Positions 18,053 through 27,264 of a stretch of 64,000 nt of DNA are shown piece after piece; within the stretch, counting starts at the first letter, position 1; the number at the start of each line of letters is the position of its first letter. The notes below the pieces were generated by a model. It was not told the origin of the DNA. It saw nothing but the letters and a program-made list of their open reading frames with translations, and did no database searches. Position numbers and translations under genes: made by a program. This stretch comes from Thiotrichaceae bacterium (GTDB lineage Bacteria; Pseudomonadota; Gammaproteobacteria; SZUA-140): the NCBI GenBank assembly GCA_002401765.2, contig NVTY02000059.1, forward strand, positions 62,001 through 126,000, written 5' to 3'.

Positions 18053-18610
18053 TCAGCGCCCCCCTGCTCTTTTAGCTAATAAGTCTTTCACCATGTAAAG
18101 CGCAGCGATGCTACGCGCCTCAGTACACTCCTCCCGCTGAAACAATTCATCCAACTTTGAGAGCTTCCACGGCACCACCTCTATCGGCTCAGGCTCATCA
18201 CCAGGCAAGCGCTTCTCATATAGGCCCTCAGCCAACACAACATGAGTCAATTGGCTGGAATATCCAGGCGAGGAGGTCAAGCCCTTAAGCAAGGTTAGCC
18301 GCCCTGCCCCATACCCCACCTCCTCCATCATTTCTCGGTTTGCAGCGTCCAGCACATTTTCATCTGCCTCAATTCGCCCCTTTGGCAGTGCAAGCTCATA
18401 ACGGTCGACACCCGCAGCATATTCGCGTATCAACAACACCGTTTCATCGTCGATCATTGGCACCGCCAACACTGCGCCGTATGAACTCGTCTTAAGTCGC
18501 TCGTACTGCACAGCCACGCCATTCGAGAATCTCAGATCAAGCGCTTCCACTTGAAACAAGCGTGTTTTTGCAACTATTTTAACATTTAATATGTATGGTT
18601 TTTTGGGCAT
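18053..18610 (-). CDS. nudE: ADP compounds hydrolase NudE (Nudix)
   Basis: This Nudix hydrolase cleaves ADP-ribose, NADH and related dinucleotides. The Nudix box is complete: GRIEADENVLDAANREMMEE followed by VG, near residue 85. The flanking sequence matches enterobacterial NudE (YILNVKIVAKTRLFQVEALD at the start and GDEPEPIEVVPW near residue 147). I start at the ATG preceded by AAAGGA, giving 185 residues; an upstream ATG at 18646 would add residues without family support. The yrfG-like gene is divergent and adjacent. Both genes lie close together in E. coli as well, so this is a conserved neighbourhood. Confidence 0.93.
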   Translation of the reverse strand: MPKKPYILNVKIVAKTRLFQVEALDLRFSNGVAVQYERLKTSSYGAVLAVPMIDDETVLLIREYAAGVDRYELALPKGRIEADENVLDAANREMMEEVGYGAGRLTLLKGLTSSPGYSSQLTHVVLAEGLYEKRLPGDEPEPIEVVPWKLSKLDELFQREECTEARSIAALYMVKDLLAKRAGGR

Positions 18611-18692
18611 CACCAATCCTTTATCATAGCCGCGATCGGGTACCACAGTACCACTACTTTTCTTGATATCAACCTATACTAGAGCATCAAAC

Positions 18693-19346
18693 ATGGTCAA
18701 CTGGAATGACATACAAAACGTACTGTTAGATATGGACGGCACCCTGCTTGACCTCCATTTCGATAACCATTTCTGGCGCGAACACCTCCCCATGCGTTAT
18801 GCTGAAAAGCATAACATCGAGCTGACCGAAGCAAAATCCCATCTCTTCTCTCGCTTTGCAAAGGTCGAAGGGACAATGCAGTGGTACTGCCTCGATTACT
18901 GGGCCGAAGAACTAGAGATGGACATTGTTTTTCTCAAAGAAGAGGTCACACATTTAATAGCGGTACACCCGCATGTGATCGATTTCCTCAGGGCAATGCG
19001 CCGCTCAGGCAAGCATATCGCTCTGGTCACCAATGCCCATCAAAATAGCCTGGCGCTAAAAATGAAACACACCAGCATCGGCGAATACCTGGATGCAGTG
19101 ATTTCATCTCACAGCATTGGCCTGCCTAAAGAAGACCCAATGTTCTGGTTAAAACTGCAAAAACAGTTACCGTTCAAGGCAGAGTCATCACTGTTAATTG
19201 ATGACAACACCACCGTGCTGCGCTCAGCAAGGACCTTTGGGATTGCTCATCTACTGGCGATAAAAAGCCCAGATAGCAAACAACCACCCTGTGATCATGG
19301 CGAATTCGAAGCCATTCAGAGCTTTCTCGACATCACGCCATCGTAA
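18693..19346 (+). CDS. yrfG: HAD-family GMP/IMP nucleotidase YrfG
   Basis: This cytoplasmic HAD phosphatase is predicted to dephosphorylate purine mononucleotides. Motif I is LLDMDGTLLDLHFDNHFW, motif II is ALVTNAHQNS, the Lys is in GLPKEDPMFW, and motif III/IV is SLLIDDNTTVLRSA. The conserved WYCLDYWAEEL near residue 60 is a hallmark of YrfG. I use the ATG that gives 217 residues beginning MVNWNDIQ, because homologous proteins begin there; an upstream in-frame ATG at 18663 adds ten residues with no similarity. Confidence 0.9.
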   Translation: MVNWNDIQNVLLDMDGTLLDLHFDNHFWREHLPMRYAEKHNIELTEAKSHLFSRFAKVEGTMQWYCLDYWAEELEMDIVFLKEEVTHLIAVHPHVIDFLRAMRRSGKHIALVTNAHQNSLALKMKHTSIGEYLDAVISSHSIGLPKEDPMFWLKLQKQLPFKAESSLLIDDNTTVLRSARTFGIAHLLAIKSPDSKQPPCDHGEFEAIQSFLDITPS

Positions 19347-19359
19347 CTAAGCCGCAAGG

Positions 19360-19761
19360 CTACTTGCCCCAGCGCTTATAGCGTTTTTTACAGTACTTCA
19401 ATAATGCATCGTAACCATCAAAAAATAACTCAAAGCCATTCACTGCTGATTCATCCAGTTCACAGTAATCATTGCTATATTCACGGCAGACTTGCGGCCG
19501 CGTATCATAAATACCGCAGATGCCACCTTTACCCAGATGCATACAGATATTGTTGATCAATAGAAACCAGCCATCTTCATCTTTATAAAGCTGCACATCA
19601 CGGTGCGCTAGCTGCCACAATAGGTGATCGAAATCCTGTTTAGAGCGCGGCGTATCGACCTGCTGTGTAATATACGTACAGCACTTTGAATTGGTACAAT
19701 AGCTACACTTGGTCTCTGGCGTCACATCCGCCGGTACAATTGGAATCGTCTTTCTACCCAT
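19360..19761 (-). CDS. YkgJ-type cysteine-cluster protein (putative zinc/iron binding)
   Basis: The 133-residue product has the cysteine pattern of the YkgJ/CxxCxxCC family. CSYCTNSKCC lies near residue 20, CMHLGKGGICGIYDTRPQVC near 85, and a last Cys follows in DYCELDE. These eight or so cysteines are thought to bind a metal, but no reaction is established. It converges on yrfG with a 13-base gap and therefore probably shares no promoter with it. The C-terminus is short and basic. Confidence 0.85.
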   Translation of the reverse strand: MGRKTIPIVPADVTPETKCSYCTNSKCCTYITQQVDTPRSKQDFDHLLWQLAHRDVQLYKDEDGWFLLINNICMHLGKGGICGIYDTRPQVCREYSNDYCELDESAVNGFELFFDGYDALLKYCKKRYKRWGK

Positions 19762-19910
19762 GATAATGCACTAACTCTTATGATTATACTGACACATTGT
19801 GGTTCTGATTGTGAACGAAGTCACCACAGAATAATAGCGCTAGTCACAGCGCACTTGCTCACCCAGGCAAGCGCTCGAGTCAATGAAAGAGTAAATAAAA
19901 GGGCAGAACG

Positions 19911-20741
19911 GTGATCAATATCATCACTGCACTACAATGCGAAGCTCGCCCATTGATTGAATATTATAAACTGCGCGGCAACGCCCGGCACAGTGCATTT
20001 CGCTGTTATCAGAATGATGAAATCCAGTTGACCATCAGTGGTATCGGTAAATTAGCGGCCGCCACTGCCACTACCTATCTCGCAGCAAGCAATCCAGGGG
20101 GAACGTCCTGCGCATGGCTAAACCTTGGTATTGCCGGTCATGCAAAAACATCCATCGGCAAGCCAATGCTCGCGCATAAAATCATCGACAATGCCAGTGA
20201 ACGGCAGTGGTTCCCCGGCATGGTAATGCCCATCACCTGCGATAGCGAAGTATTAACCACCGTCGACAAACCTGAAAAAACGTACCGCAAGGCCACCATG
20301 GTCGATATGGAAGCCAGCGGCTTTTATGCCGCAGCCTCTCGCTTTCAGAGTTGCGAACTCATACACTCGCTCAAGATTATCTCCGATAACCAACAATACA
20401 CATCAGAGCAGATCACTGAAAAAACGACCCTCGCAATGATCAACGATAATATAACAACCATTGATTCAATCATCCAACCACTGCTTGAGCTCAGTTCAGA
20501 ACTAAACACTATCGAGCAGCCACCGCCTGAAATGTATGATTTTATGGCGCAGTGGCACTTTACGACCTATCAACAAAATGAACTCCGTCACCTACTTCGC
20601 CGCTGGCATGCACTGTCATTAAGCAACAAACCATCACACCACGACTTTTCCCGCCACACAACCAGTAAAACAGTACTGATCGCAATTAAAGTCTTTCTCG
20701 ATCAACAGCCTGTTTCTTTTAACAATAAGGCGTGTCAGTAA
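19911..20741 (+). CDS. Nucleoside phosphorylase/MTA-SAH-nucleosidase-like protein with extra C-terminal domain
   Basis: The start is GTG. The first 180 or so residues follow the purine nucleoside phosphorylase/MTAN fold: IITALQCEARPLI at the start, SGIGKLAAATATTYLA near 45, NLGIAGHA near 72, and VDMEASGFYAAA near 128 with the expected catalytic Glu. The remaining 85 residues (from about 190) are helical and unlike MTAN. The stop overlaps the ATG of the next gene, a radical SAM SPL-like protein, by one base. MTAN enzymes also cleave 5'-deoxyadenosine, the by-product of many radical SAM reactions, so the pair may work together (inference). Confidence 0.75.
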   Translation: MINIITALQCEARPLIEYYKLRGNARHSAFRCYQNDEIQLTISGIGKLAAATATTYLAASNPGGTSCAWLNLGIAGHAKTSIGKPMLAHKIIDNASERQWFPGMVMPITCDSEVLTTVDKPEKTYRKATMVDMEASGFYAAASRFQSCELIHSLKIISDNQQYTSEQITEKTTLAMINDNITTIDSIIQPLLELSSELNTIEQPPPEMYDFMAQWHFTTYQQNELRHLLRRWHALSLSNKPSHHDFSRHTTSKTVLIAIKVFLDQQPVSFNNKACQ

Positions 20742-21739
20742 TGCATCGCCTTATTTATATCGAAGAAGAAGTGGCAGATCATCCACGCACCAAAGCAATC
20801 TGCGATCGCTTTCCAAAGGCGACGAAAATTTATTGTAAATACTACGGTGAGGTCTTTAATCGAAAGGGGCAAAACTTTCGCCTACAGAAACAGCAGCCTG
20901 CATTAATCCTTGCGCGCAAACATAAAAGACATGTCCTTAATGCCCCCGATGGCTACGGCATTGGAGGGCGACATAACTACTATTTTTCACATATGCTTAA
21001 CTGCGTTTACGACTGTCGCTACTGCTTTCTTCAGGGCATGTACCGCTCTGCAAACTATGTCATCTTCGTCAACTACGAAGACTTTCAACAAGCTATTATT
21101 GAGACTGCTGCGCAACATCCGAATGAAGAGACATGGTTTTTCTCTGGCTACGATTGCGACAGCCTTGCCTATGAGCCTGTGACAGATTTCACCCAAGAAT
21201 TCCTGCCTACCTTCGCCCAGCTACCCAATGCATACCTTGAGCTGCGCACCAAGAGCCTGCAAATTCGCACATTACTAAAATCAGAACCCATTAAAAACTG
21301 CGTTGTTGCTTATAGCTTTACCCCCGACGAAATATCAAAGGCGCTTGAACATGGTGTGCCATCTGTTGAAAAACGTATCGAGGCGATGATTAAACTACAG
21401 CAACATGGGTGGCGACTTGGACTCCGCTTTGACCCCATGATCTACCAGGACGGATTTGAAGAGAACTATAAAAATTTATTTGAACAAATCTTCTCACGTC
21501 TCCCTGCTGAGTGTATTCACTCGGTTAGTCTGGGTACATTTCGCACGCCAAAAGCTTTCCATCAAAACATGGTAAACCTCTATCCTAAAGAAAAACTCTT
21601 TGCAGGCAGGTTTGATGAAAACCGTGGCATGATCACTTATCAAAAAGAGCTCGAAGTTAAGATGACCAACTTCTGCTACAAGCAGCTCATGCAATATATC
21701 CCACAGAGCCTATTTTTTGCCTGCACCCCTCCCGAATAG
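20741..21739 (+). CDS. Spore photoproduct lyase-family radical SAM protein
   Basis: This 332-residue radical SAM enzyme has the [4Fe-4S] cysteines in CVYDCRYCFLQG near residue 92, preceded by GIGGRHNYYFSHMLN. Later segments match the SPL-like family: WFFSGYDCDSLAYEP near 140, LELRTKSLQIRTLL near 170, and LGLRFDPMIYQDGFEENY near 230. True SPL repairs UV-induced thymine spore photoproduct in endospore formers; there is no sign of sporulation here, so the substrate is open. The ATG is coupled to the preceding stop; an upstream GTG at 20732 is less likely. Next downstream, with a small gap, is a short-chain dehydrogenase. Confidence 0.85.
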   Translation: MHRLIYIEEEVADHPRTKAICDRFPKATKIYCKYYGEVFNRKGQNFRLQKQQPALILARKHKRHVLNAPDGYGIGGRHNYYFSHMLNCVYDCRYCFLQGMYRSANYVIFVNYEDFQQAIIETAAQHPNEETWFFSGYDCDSLAYEPVTDFTQEFLPTFAQLPNAYLELRTKSLQIRTLLKSEPIKNCVVAYSFTPDEISKALEHGVPSVEKRIEAMIKLQQHGWRLGLRFDPMIYQDGFEENYKNLFEQIFSRLPAECIHSVSLGTFRTPKAFHQNMVNLYPKEKLFAGRFDENRGMITYQKELEVKMTNFCYKQLMQYIPQSLFFACTPPE

Positions 21740-21755
21740 AAAGGGCTATGATTTA

Positions 21756-22475
21756 ATGAAATTGAATTCTCGAAAAGTATTAATCACTGGCGCAAGCTCA
21801 GGCATCGGCCGCGCAACCTGTAAAAAACTGCTCAATGATGGCTATCAGGTGATCGGTATTGCACGTGACTTCAGCAAATTCCCTTGTGATGACAATGCCT
21901 TCACTCCCATCTCCATTGATCTTGCAGCCGTTGAGATGCTGCCAAAACAACTGCAAGCACTGGCAAAGTCACACAGTGACGTGGATACAATCATCTGTTG
22001 CGCTGGGCGCGGCCAGTTTGGCTCACTAGAGGAGTTTTCATATGAGCAAATTCGCTCACTCATCGATCTAAATTTTATCAGCCAGGCCTTTATTGCGCGC
22101 GCCTTCCTGCCTGTTTTAAAGCGACAGCAAAGTGGCACACTTATCTTCATCGGTTCTGAGGCGGCGCTCAAGGGCAGCCGCAAAGGCAGTATCTATTGCG
22201 CCAGTAAATTTGCAGTGCGGGGCCTTGCGCAGGCATTGCGTGATGAGTGTAGTAAAAGCGGCGTTTCAGTCAGCATCATCAACCCCGGCATGGTGAAGAC
22301 CGACTTCTTTGATGAACTCCCATTTAGCCATGGAGATGAAGAAGATAATTATTTATTACCAGAGGATGTCGCCGATGCCATTGCGCTGATCATTAACGCA
22401 CGCGGTAGCAGCGTAATCGATGAAATAAATCTTTCACCACTCAAAAATGTGGTGCAATCAAAACCAGCTCATTAA
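21756..22475 (+). CDS. Short-chain dehydrogenase/reductase
   Basis: This 239-residue NAD(P)-dependent oxidoreductase of the classical SDR type has the cofactor motif TGASSGIG at residues about 10-17, CCAGRG near 83, the catalytic Ser in FIGSEAA, and the YCASKFA Tyr-Lys motif near 150. I use the ATG with AAAGGG ten bases upstream; the frame extends upstream into the SPL-like gene without any ribosome site. It is probably co-transcribed with the two preceding genes. The substrate is not predictable. Confidence 0.9.
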   Translation: MKLNSRKVLITGASSGIGRATCKKLLNDGYQVIGIARDFSKFPCDDNAFTPISIDLAAVEMLPKQLQALAKSHSDVDTIICCAGRGQFGSLEEFSYEQIRSLIDLNFISQAFIARAFLPVLKRQQSGTLIFIGSEAALKGSRKGSIYCASKFAVRGLAQALRDECSKSGVSVSIINPGMVKTDFFDELPFSHGDEEDNYLLPEDVADAIALIINARGSSVIDEINLSPLKNVVQSKPAH

Positions 22476-22517
22476 ACTTTATAGCGCCCGAACTATCTCA
22501 GGCGCTACGTAAACAGA

Positions 22518-23450
22518 TCAAATACTGCGATCAAACTCTTTCACAAAACGCGCATCAAATGCGTCACGTGTATAAGAATGTTGTTGCGTACCATGATGTT
22601 CGATTTTGATACCACCGGCAAGTGATGCCAAACGACCAGTGGTCTCCCAATCCATATCGTGCATCAAACCATATAAGAGGCCTGCACGATATGCATCACC
22701 ACAACCGGTTGGATCCGCAAGCTGAGAAGTTTTAATGGCAGGGATCTCGATGCGTTGATTTTTGGTGTAGATATGCGAACCTTCACCACCCAGGGTCACA
22801 ATCAATGCATCGACACACTCTGCTATTTCATGCGGCGATTTTCCAGTGCGCTGCTGCAACATCTCCATCTCATAATCATTTACGGTCACCCAGGCTGCCT
22901 GCTCAACAAAACGCATTAAATCTTCGCCATCAAACATCGGCATTCCCTGACCGGGATCAAAGATGAATGGCACGCCCGCTTCCGCAAACTCTTTTGCATG
23001 TTCAATCATACCGTCGCGACCATCCGGTGACACGATACCGATCGATGCGCCCGGCGCATCAGCCACATGGTTCTCATGTGACATGCTCATCGCTCCCGGA
23101 TGAAAGGCTGTGATCTGATTATCATCAAGGTCAGTGGTAATGAAGGCCTGCCCGGTATAGCTGTCGTTGATCACCTTAATATGCTCACGGCTAATACCAC
23201 ACTTATCCATCCACTCAGCATAAGGGGAAAAGTCACTACCAACCGTTGCCATCGGCAATGGCTCTGCACCCAATAATTTTAAGTTATAAGCGATGTTACC
23301 CGCACAACCTCCAAATTCACGCCGCATATCTGGCACCAAAAAAGAGACATTTAGCATGTGCACTTTATCTGGCAAGATATGGTTTTTAAATTTATCATGA
23401 AACACCATAATGGTGTCATAAGCGTAAGAACCACAAATCAGTGCCGACAT
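22518..23450 (-). CDS. PfkB-family sugar/nucleoside kinase (adenosine kinase-like)
   Basis: This is an ATP-dependent kinase of the ribokinase superfamily, 310 residues. Visible are the N-terminal GGCAGNIAYNLKLLG substrate segment near residue 48, the WVTVNDYEMEML segment, and the C-terminal DPTGCGDAYRAGLLYGL motif with the catalytic Asp near residue 250. The start is the ATG preceded by AAAGGA; the frame continues upstream without a site. It lies just downstream of dgkA on the same strand. The exact substrate (adenosine or another nucleoside or sugar) cannot be decided. Confidence 0.88.
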   Translation of the reverse strand: MSALICGSYAYDTIMVFHDKFKNHILPDKVHMLNVSFLVPDMRREFGGCAGNIAYNLKLLGAEPLPMATVGSDFSPYAEWMDKCGISREHIKVINDSYTGQAFITTDLDDNQITAFHPGAMSMSHENHVADAPGASIGIVSPDGRDGMIEHAKEFAEAGVPFIFDPGQGMPMFDGEDLMRFVEQAAWVTVNDYEMEMLQQRTGKSPHEIAECVDALIVTLGGEGSHIYTKNQRIEIPAIKTSQLADPTGCGDAYRAGLLYGLMHDMDWETTGRLASLAGGIKIEHHGTQQHSYTRDAFDARFVKEFDRSI

Positions 23451-23494
23451 TGTATTTCCTTTTATTAAATTAACATTTGATTTTAGTAACGCCG

Positions 23495-23854
23495 CTAGCC
23501 AATCATCACTAGCAACCACACCACAAAAACATTGATTAATGCAATCAGCACTGCAGCTGAAGCAATGTCTTTGGCTCGACCAGAAAGCTCATGGTGCCCA
23601 CCACCAAAGCGATCAACAACGCTCTCTATCGCTGAATTTACCAACTCGACAATCAATACGAGCAGCAGGCTGCCAATCAATAATGCTCGTTCAACACCGT
23701 TATCGCCCAAGCATAAGGCAAGCGGCGCTAATATTAATATTAAAGCTAATTCTTGGCGAAACGCCGTTTCATACTTGAATGCCGCCTTTAGACCGGTCGC
23801 CGAATAACCGCCAGCAGCAATCACTCGCGCTAAACCTGTTTTACTCGGTTTGCT
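23495..23854 (-). CDS. dgkA: Diacylglycerol kinase DgkA
   Basis: DgkA is a small trimeric inner-membrane kinase that recycles diacylglycerol to phosphatidate. The 119 residues have three membrane helices and the family motif [15 protein letters not shown] followed by [18 protein letters not shown] near residues 68-105. The N-terminal amphipathic segment [20 protein letters not shown] also fits. The start is MSKPSKTG, which overlaps the end of gcvPB by 14 bases; the frame is open further upstream but lies inside gcvPB. Expression is therefore coupled to the glycine cleavage genes. Confidence 0.93.
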   Translation of the reverse strand, partial: SKPSKTGLARVIAAGGYSATGLKAAFKYETAFRQELALILILAPLALCLGDNGVERALLIGSLLLVLIVELVNSAIESVVDRFGGGHHELSGRAKDIASAAVLIALINVFVVWLLVMIG

Positions 23855-25343
23855 CATTTGGCTGCCACACAATATCCAGTTCACGTGCAGCACGCACATC
23901 ATCAAGTCTGCGCGAAGGCAAGGTGTAGGGCGCAGCCTTCACCATATCGGCCTGTGTTTCCGCCTCATGCTGAATTTTTGCCATCGCATCGATAAAACCA
24001 TCCAGGGTATCTTTATCTTCTGTCTCTGTTGGCTCGATCAAAAAACACTCTGGCACTAACAACGGGAAGTAGGTGGTCGGCGCATGGTAACCATAATCAA
24101 GCAGGCGCTTTGCAAAATCCATCGCCGATACATCCAATGTTTTCGCCTGGCGCTTGAGCGTCACAATAAATTCATGGGTTGCACGACGTGATGGAAATGC
24201 CAGATCAAAGCCTTTCTTCTGCAATTCCGCCATCATGTAGTTAGCATTCAATACTGAATACTCAGCAATGCGCGGCATCCCCTCGCGGCCCAATAGGCGT
24301 GCATAGATATAGGCACGCATCAACACACCGGCATTGCCGCCAAAAGCAGAGAGCTGACCAATGCTCTGCGGACGATCTTTCTTCGTCAGCCAGTGGTACT
24401 GCGCACCATCGTAACCCACCATCGGCACGGGCAAGAAGGGAATCAAGCGATCACTGACGCCGACAGGCCCCGCACCCGGCCCACCACCACCATGCGGGGT
24501 TGAAAAAGTTTTATGCAGATTCATATGAATCACATCAAAACCCATATCACCCGGCCGTACTTTACCGAGGATCGCATTCAGATTCGCACCATCATAATAG
24601 AGCAGGCCACCGGCATCATGAACGATCTTTGCAATTTCAGTGATGCGACGTTCAAACACCCCCACCGTTGAGGGGTTGGTTAACATAATACCGGCGGTCT
24701 GCGGGCCAATCACTTCTTTCAGGGCTTCGATATCGATGTCGCCATCAGCCTTAGTGGGAATCTCTTTTACTTTGTAGCCACACATCACTGCGGTCGCAGG
24801 GTTGGTGCCATGCGCCGCATCAGGGCAGATCACTTCACAACGGGTGCTGTCACCACGTGCATCATGATAGGCGCGGATCATCGCCATGCCTGCAAACTCA
24901 CCCTGCGCACCCGCCATGGGCGTTAGTGAGACCTCTTTCATACCGGTCACTTCTTTCAGAATCTCTTGCAATTCATACATACAGGACATAAAGCCCTGGC
25001 CCGTTTCGACTGGCGCCAGTGGATGATAATTTAAAAATCCAGGCAGCATCGCCAATGTGTTGCAAGCACGCGGATTGTATTTCATGGTGCAGGAGCCGAG
25101 CGGGTAAAAATGGGTGTCGATCGAAAAATTCTTTTGTGACAAGCGTGTAAAATGACGCACCGCCTGCATCTCTGACACTTCTGGCAACATCGGTGGCGAC
25201 TCTCGCAGCAATGCAGCAGGAATGACCTGGCTAACCGCAGACTCACGTGGTGACTGAGAGGCATTGATGCGGCCACTGCGTGACTTCTCAAAGATCACAC
25301 CATCTTGATGGCTATTGAGATCACTATTCATTTCATTGCTCAT
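23841..25343 (-). CDS. gcvPB: Glycine dehydrogenase (decarboxylating) subunit 2
   Basis: This is the C-terminal half of the P protein of the glycine cleavage system, which decarboxylates glycine with PLP and transfers the aminomethyl group to lipoyl-GcvH. The 500-residue product contains the PLP lysine in [20 protein letters not shown] near residue 265, [14 protein letters not shown] near 145, and [13 protein letters not shown] near 80. The start overlaps the gcvPA stop as ATGA, so the two halves are translated in a coupled way. The split of GcvP into two genes is usual in some Gammaproteobacteria, Gram-positives and archaea. Confidence 0.96.
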   Translation of the reverse strand: MSNEMNSDLNSHQDGVIFEKSRSGRINASQSPRESAVSQVIPAALLRESPPMLPEVSEMQAVRHFTRLSQKNFSIDTHFYPLGSCTMKYNPRACNTLAMLPGFLNYHPLAPVETGQGFMSCMYELQEILKEVTGMKEVSLTPMAGAQGEFAGMAMIRAYHDARGDSTRCEVICPDAAHGTNPATAVMCGYKVKEIPTKADGDIDIEALKEVIGPQTAGIMLTNPSTVGVFERRITEIAKIVHDAGGLLYYDGANLNAILGKVRPGDMGFDVIHMNLHKTFSTPHGGGGPGAGPVGVSDRLIPFLPVPMVGYDGAQYHWLTKKDRPQSIGQLSAFGGNAGVLMRAYIYARLLGREGMPRIAEYSVLNANYMMAELQKKGFDLAFPSRRATHEFIVTLKRQAKTLDVSAMDFAKRLLDYGYHAPTTYFPLLVPECFLIEPTETEDKDTLDGFIDAMAKIQHEAETQADMVKAAPYTLPSRRLDDVRAARELDIVWQPNEQTE

Positions 25344-26719
25344 GCAGCACCGCCTTTGAGCCTGCTCATCACGCGGTTTAAGGCATCTCGATAAATAGCG
25401 ATGTCCGCCGCTGTTTTGGTTTCAGTGGCACAAACCAGAATCGCCTCGCCTAATGCGGCATAGTCGGCACTTAAATCAAAACCACCCAACACGCCGTCAG
25501 CCATTAATGCATTCAGCACATCGCCTACTGAGACTCCCTCAAGCTTGATCACAAACTCATGAAAAGTGGGCGATGAAAATGCCACCGTCACACCATCAAT
25601 TGAACTCAACTGCTCACTCAGGTGTTGCGTATTTTGGTGCGATGCATTCGCCACTTTGTTCAGACCATGCGCACCCAATAGCGTCATGTAAATCGTTGCC
25701 GCAGCAACAACCAAGCCTTGGTTGGTACAGATATTCGAGGTCGCCTTGGAACGACGAATGTGTTGCTCGCGTGCTTGCAGTGTTAATGTAAAACCAGGTT
25801 TGCCATCAGCGTCAACGGTACGACCAACAATACGGCCGGGCATCTGGCGCACATGTTTCAAATTACAACACATAAAACCAAAGTAAGGCCCACCACCCGC
25901 TAATGGCACACCAAGTGGCTGTCCTTCGCCGCATACAATATCAGCACCCAACTCACCCCATTCACCCGGCGGCGTTAACAGCGCTAATGATGTTGGGTTG
26001 ACCACGGCAATCACCAACATGCCGTGCGCGTGCGCCCAGTCCGTCAATGCATTCACATCTTCCAGCACCCCAAAAAAATTAGGTTGCGGAATCACCAGTG
26101 CCGCAATATCACCGGGATCAGTAGGCAGTGATGCAACATCAATGCAGCCAGCAGCCAGTGGATAGTCGACCAATTCTAGAGTAATGCCCTGATTCTCGAC
26201 GATAGTCTGCGCTACCGAACGATAGGTTGGATTGACCGTGACTGGCATCAGGATTCGTTTAGATTTTGACTTACGATTAGCGCGCACGGCCATTAACACC
26301 GCTTCGGCCAGCCCTGATGCACCATCATAAAGCGATGCATTAGAGGCCTCCATACCCGTCAAATGCGCCATCATCGTCTGGTATTCATAGATTAACTGCA
26401 ATGTGCCCTGACTCGCTTCAGCCTGATACGGGGTATAAGCAGAATAAAATTCACCGCGTGTGACGATCTCCCAGATTGCCGCCGGGATGTGATGCTCGTA
26501 GGCTCCGGCACCAATAAAACAAAGAGGCTGCGGTTGCGCTGCCGCACGTTCATGCATCAGGCGAGACATCTCCATCTCATTCAGCCCAGCGGGTATCTTA
26601 TCTAAGTTGCCAATACGTAGCTCAGCAGGGATCTCATCGAACAGTGCCTCGATATCATCAACACCTATCGACGCTAGCATCTGTTTTACATCTGTTTCTG
26701 TATGGGGAATAAAAGGCAT
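25340..26719 (-). CDS. gcvPA: Glycine dehydrogenase (decarboxylating) subunit 1
   Basis: This is the N-terminal half of the glycine cleavage P protein, 459 residues. Typical segments are [19 protein letters not shown] at the start, [19 protein letters not shown] near 68, [20 protein letters not shown] near 95, and [15 protein letters not shown] near 340. It forms a heterotetramer with GcvPB. A gap of about 110 bases with a possible terminator separates it from gcvH, so the four genes may be transcribed with partial read-through. Confidence 0.95.
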   Translation of the reverse strand: MPFIPHTETDVKQMLASIGVDDIEALFDEIPAELRIGNLDKIPAGLNEMEMSRLMHERAAAQPQPLCFIGAGAYEHHIPAAIWEIVTRGEFYSAYTPYQAEASQGTLQLIYEYQTMMAHLTGMEASNASLYDGASGLAEAVLMAVRANRKSKSKRILMPVTVNPTYRSVAQTIVENQGITLELVDYPLAAGCIDVASLPTDPGDIAALVIPQPNFFGVLEDVNALTDWAHAHGMLVIAVVNPTSLALLTPPGEWGELGADIVCGEGQPLGVPLAGGGPYFGFMCCNLKHVRQMPGRIVGRTVDADGKPGFTLTLQAREQHIRRSKATSNICTNQGLVVAAATIYMTLLGAHGLNKVANASHQNTQHLSEQLSSIDGVTVAFSSPTFHEFVIKLEGVSVGDVLNALMADGVLGGFDLSADYAALGEAILVCATETKTAADIAIYRDALNRVMSRLKGGAA

Positions 26720-26757
26720 GGCTCAAAAATTTAATTTCATTCTATTTAAAACAAACA

Positions 26758-26781
26758 AGGCACTCTAAAGATAGCGTGCCT
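26758..26781 (-). terminator. Possible terminator or attenuator between gcvH and gcvPA
   Basis: On the minus strand the arms AGGCAC and GTGCCT form a short hairpin with a 12-base loop, followed by a T-rich run (CCTTGTTTGTTTT when read in the gene direction). The stem is only six bases, so it may only attenuate transcription between the two gcv gene pairs. Confidence 0.35.
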
Positions 26782-26827
26782 GCATAAAGGATTCTACAAG
26801 CCAAGCGACTATGGTGCTTGATCATCG

Positions 26828-27223
26828 TTAGTGGTCGTCGTCGCTACGCAGTTCAATATAGTCATCCGCCGACATCAACCCCGCCAACTCACTAAGGTCT
26901 GAAGCCTTAACCGTAAATAACCAGCCATCGCCATAAGCATCTCGATTAACCAGGTCGGGGTTATCAACCAGCGCTTCGTTGATCGCAACCACTTCACCAC
27001 TCAGCGGGCTATAAACATCAGAAGCAGCCTTGACTGATTCAACCACCGCACACTCATTTTGAACGCTAACGGCCTGACCCACCTCTGGTAGCTCAACAAA
27101 AACCATATCACCCAGCAGGTCTTGTGCGTGGTCACTGATACCAATCCGATAGGTGTCATCACTCAGCGATTCAACCCACTCATGGGATTTAGCATATTTC
27201 AAATGAGATGGAACATTACTCAT
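26828..27223 (-). CDS. gcvH: Glycine cleavage system H protein
   Basis: This is the lipoylated carrier of the glycine cleavage complex, 131 residues. It begins [18 protein letters not shown] and contains the lipoyl lysine in [19 protein letters not shown] near residue 65. [14 protein letters not shown] and [20 protein letters not shown] are standard. I use the ATG with AAGGA six bases upstream; the ATG two codons earlier leaves no room for a ribosome site. It lies between gcvT and gcvPA. Confidence 0.96.
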   Translation of the reverse strand: MSNVPSHLKYAKSHEWVESLSDDTYRIGISDHAQDLLGDMVFVELPEVGQAVSVQNECAVVESVKAASDVYSPLSGEVVAINEALVDNPDLVNRDAYGDGWLFTVKASDLSELAGLMSADDYIELRSDDDH

Positions 27224-27264
27224 AGTCATTCCTTACAAATTACGGTATCTACCAACAAAACCCA

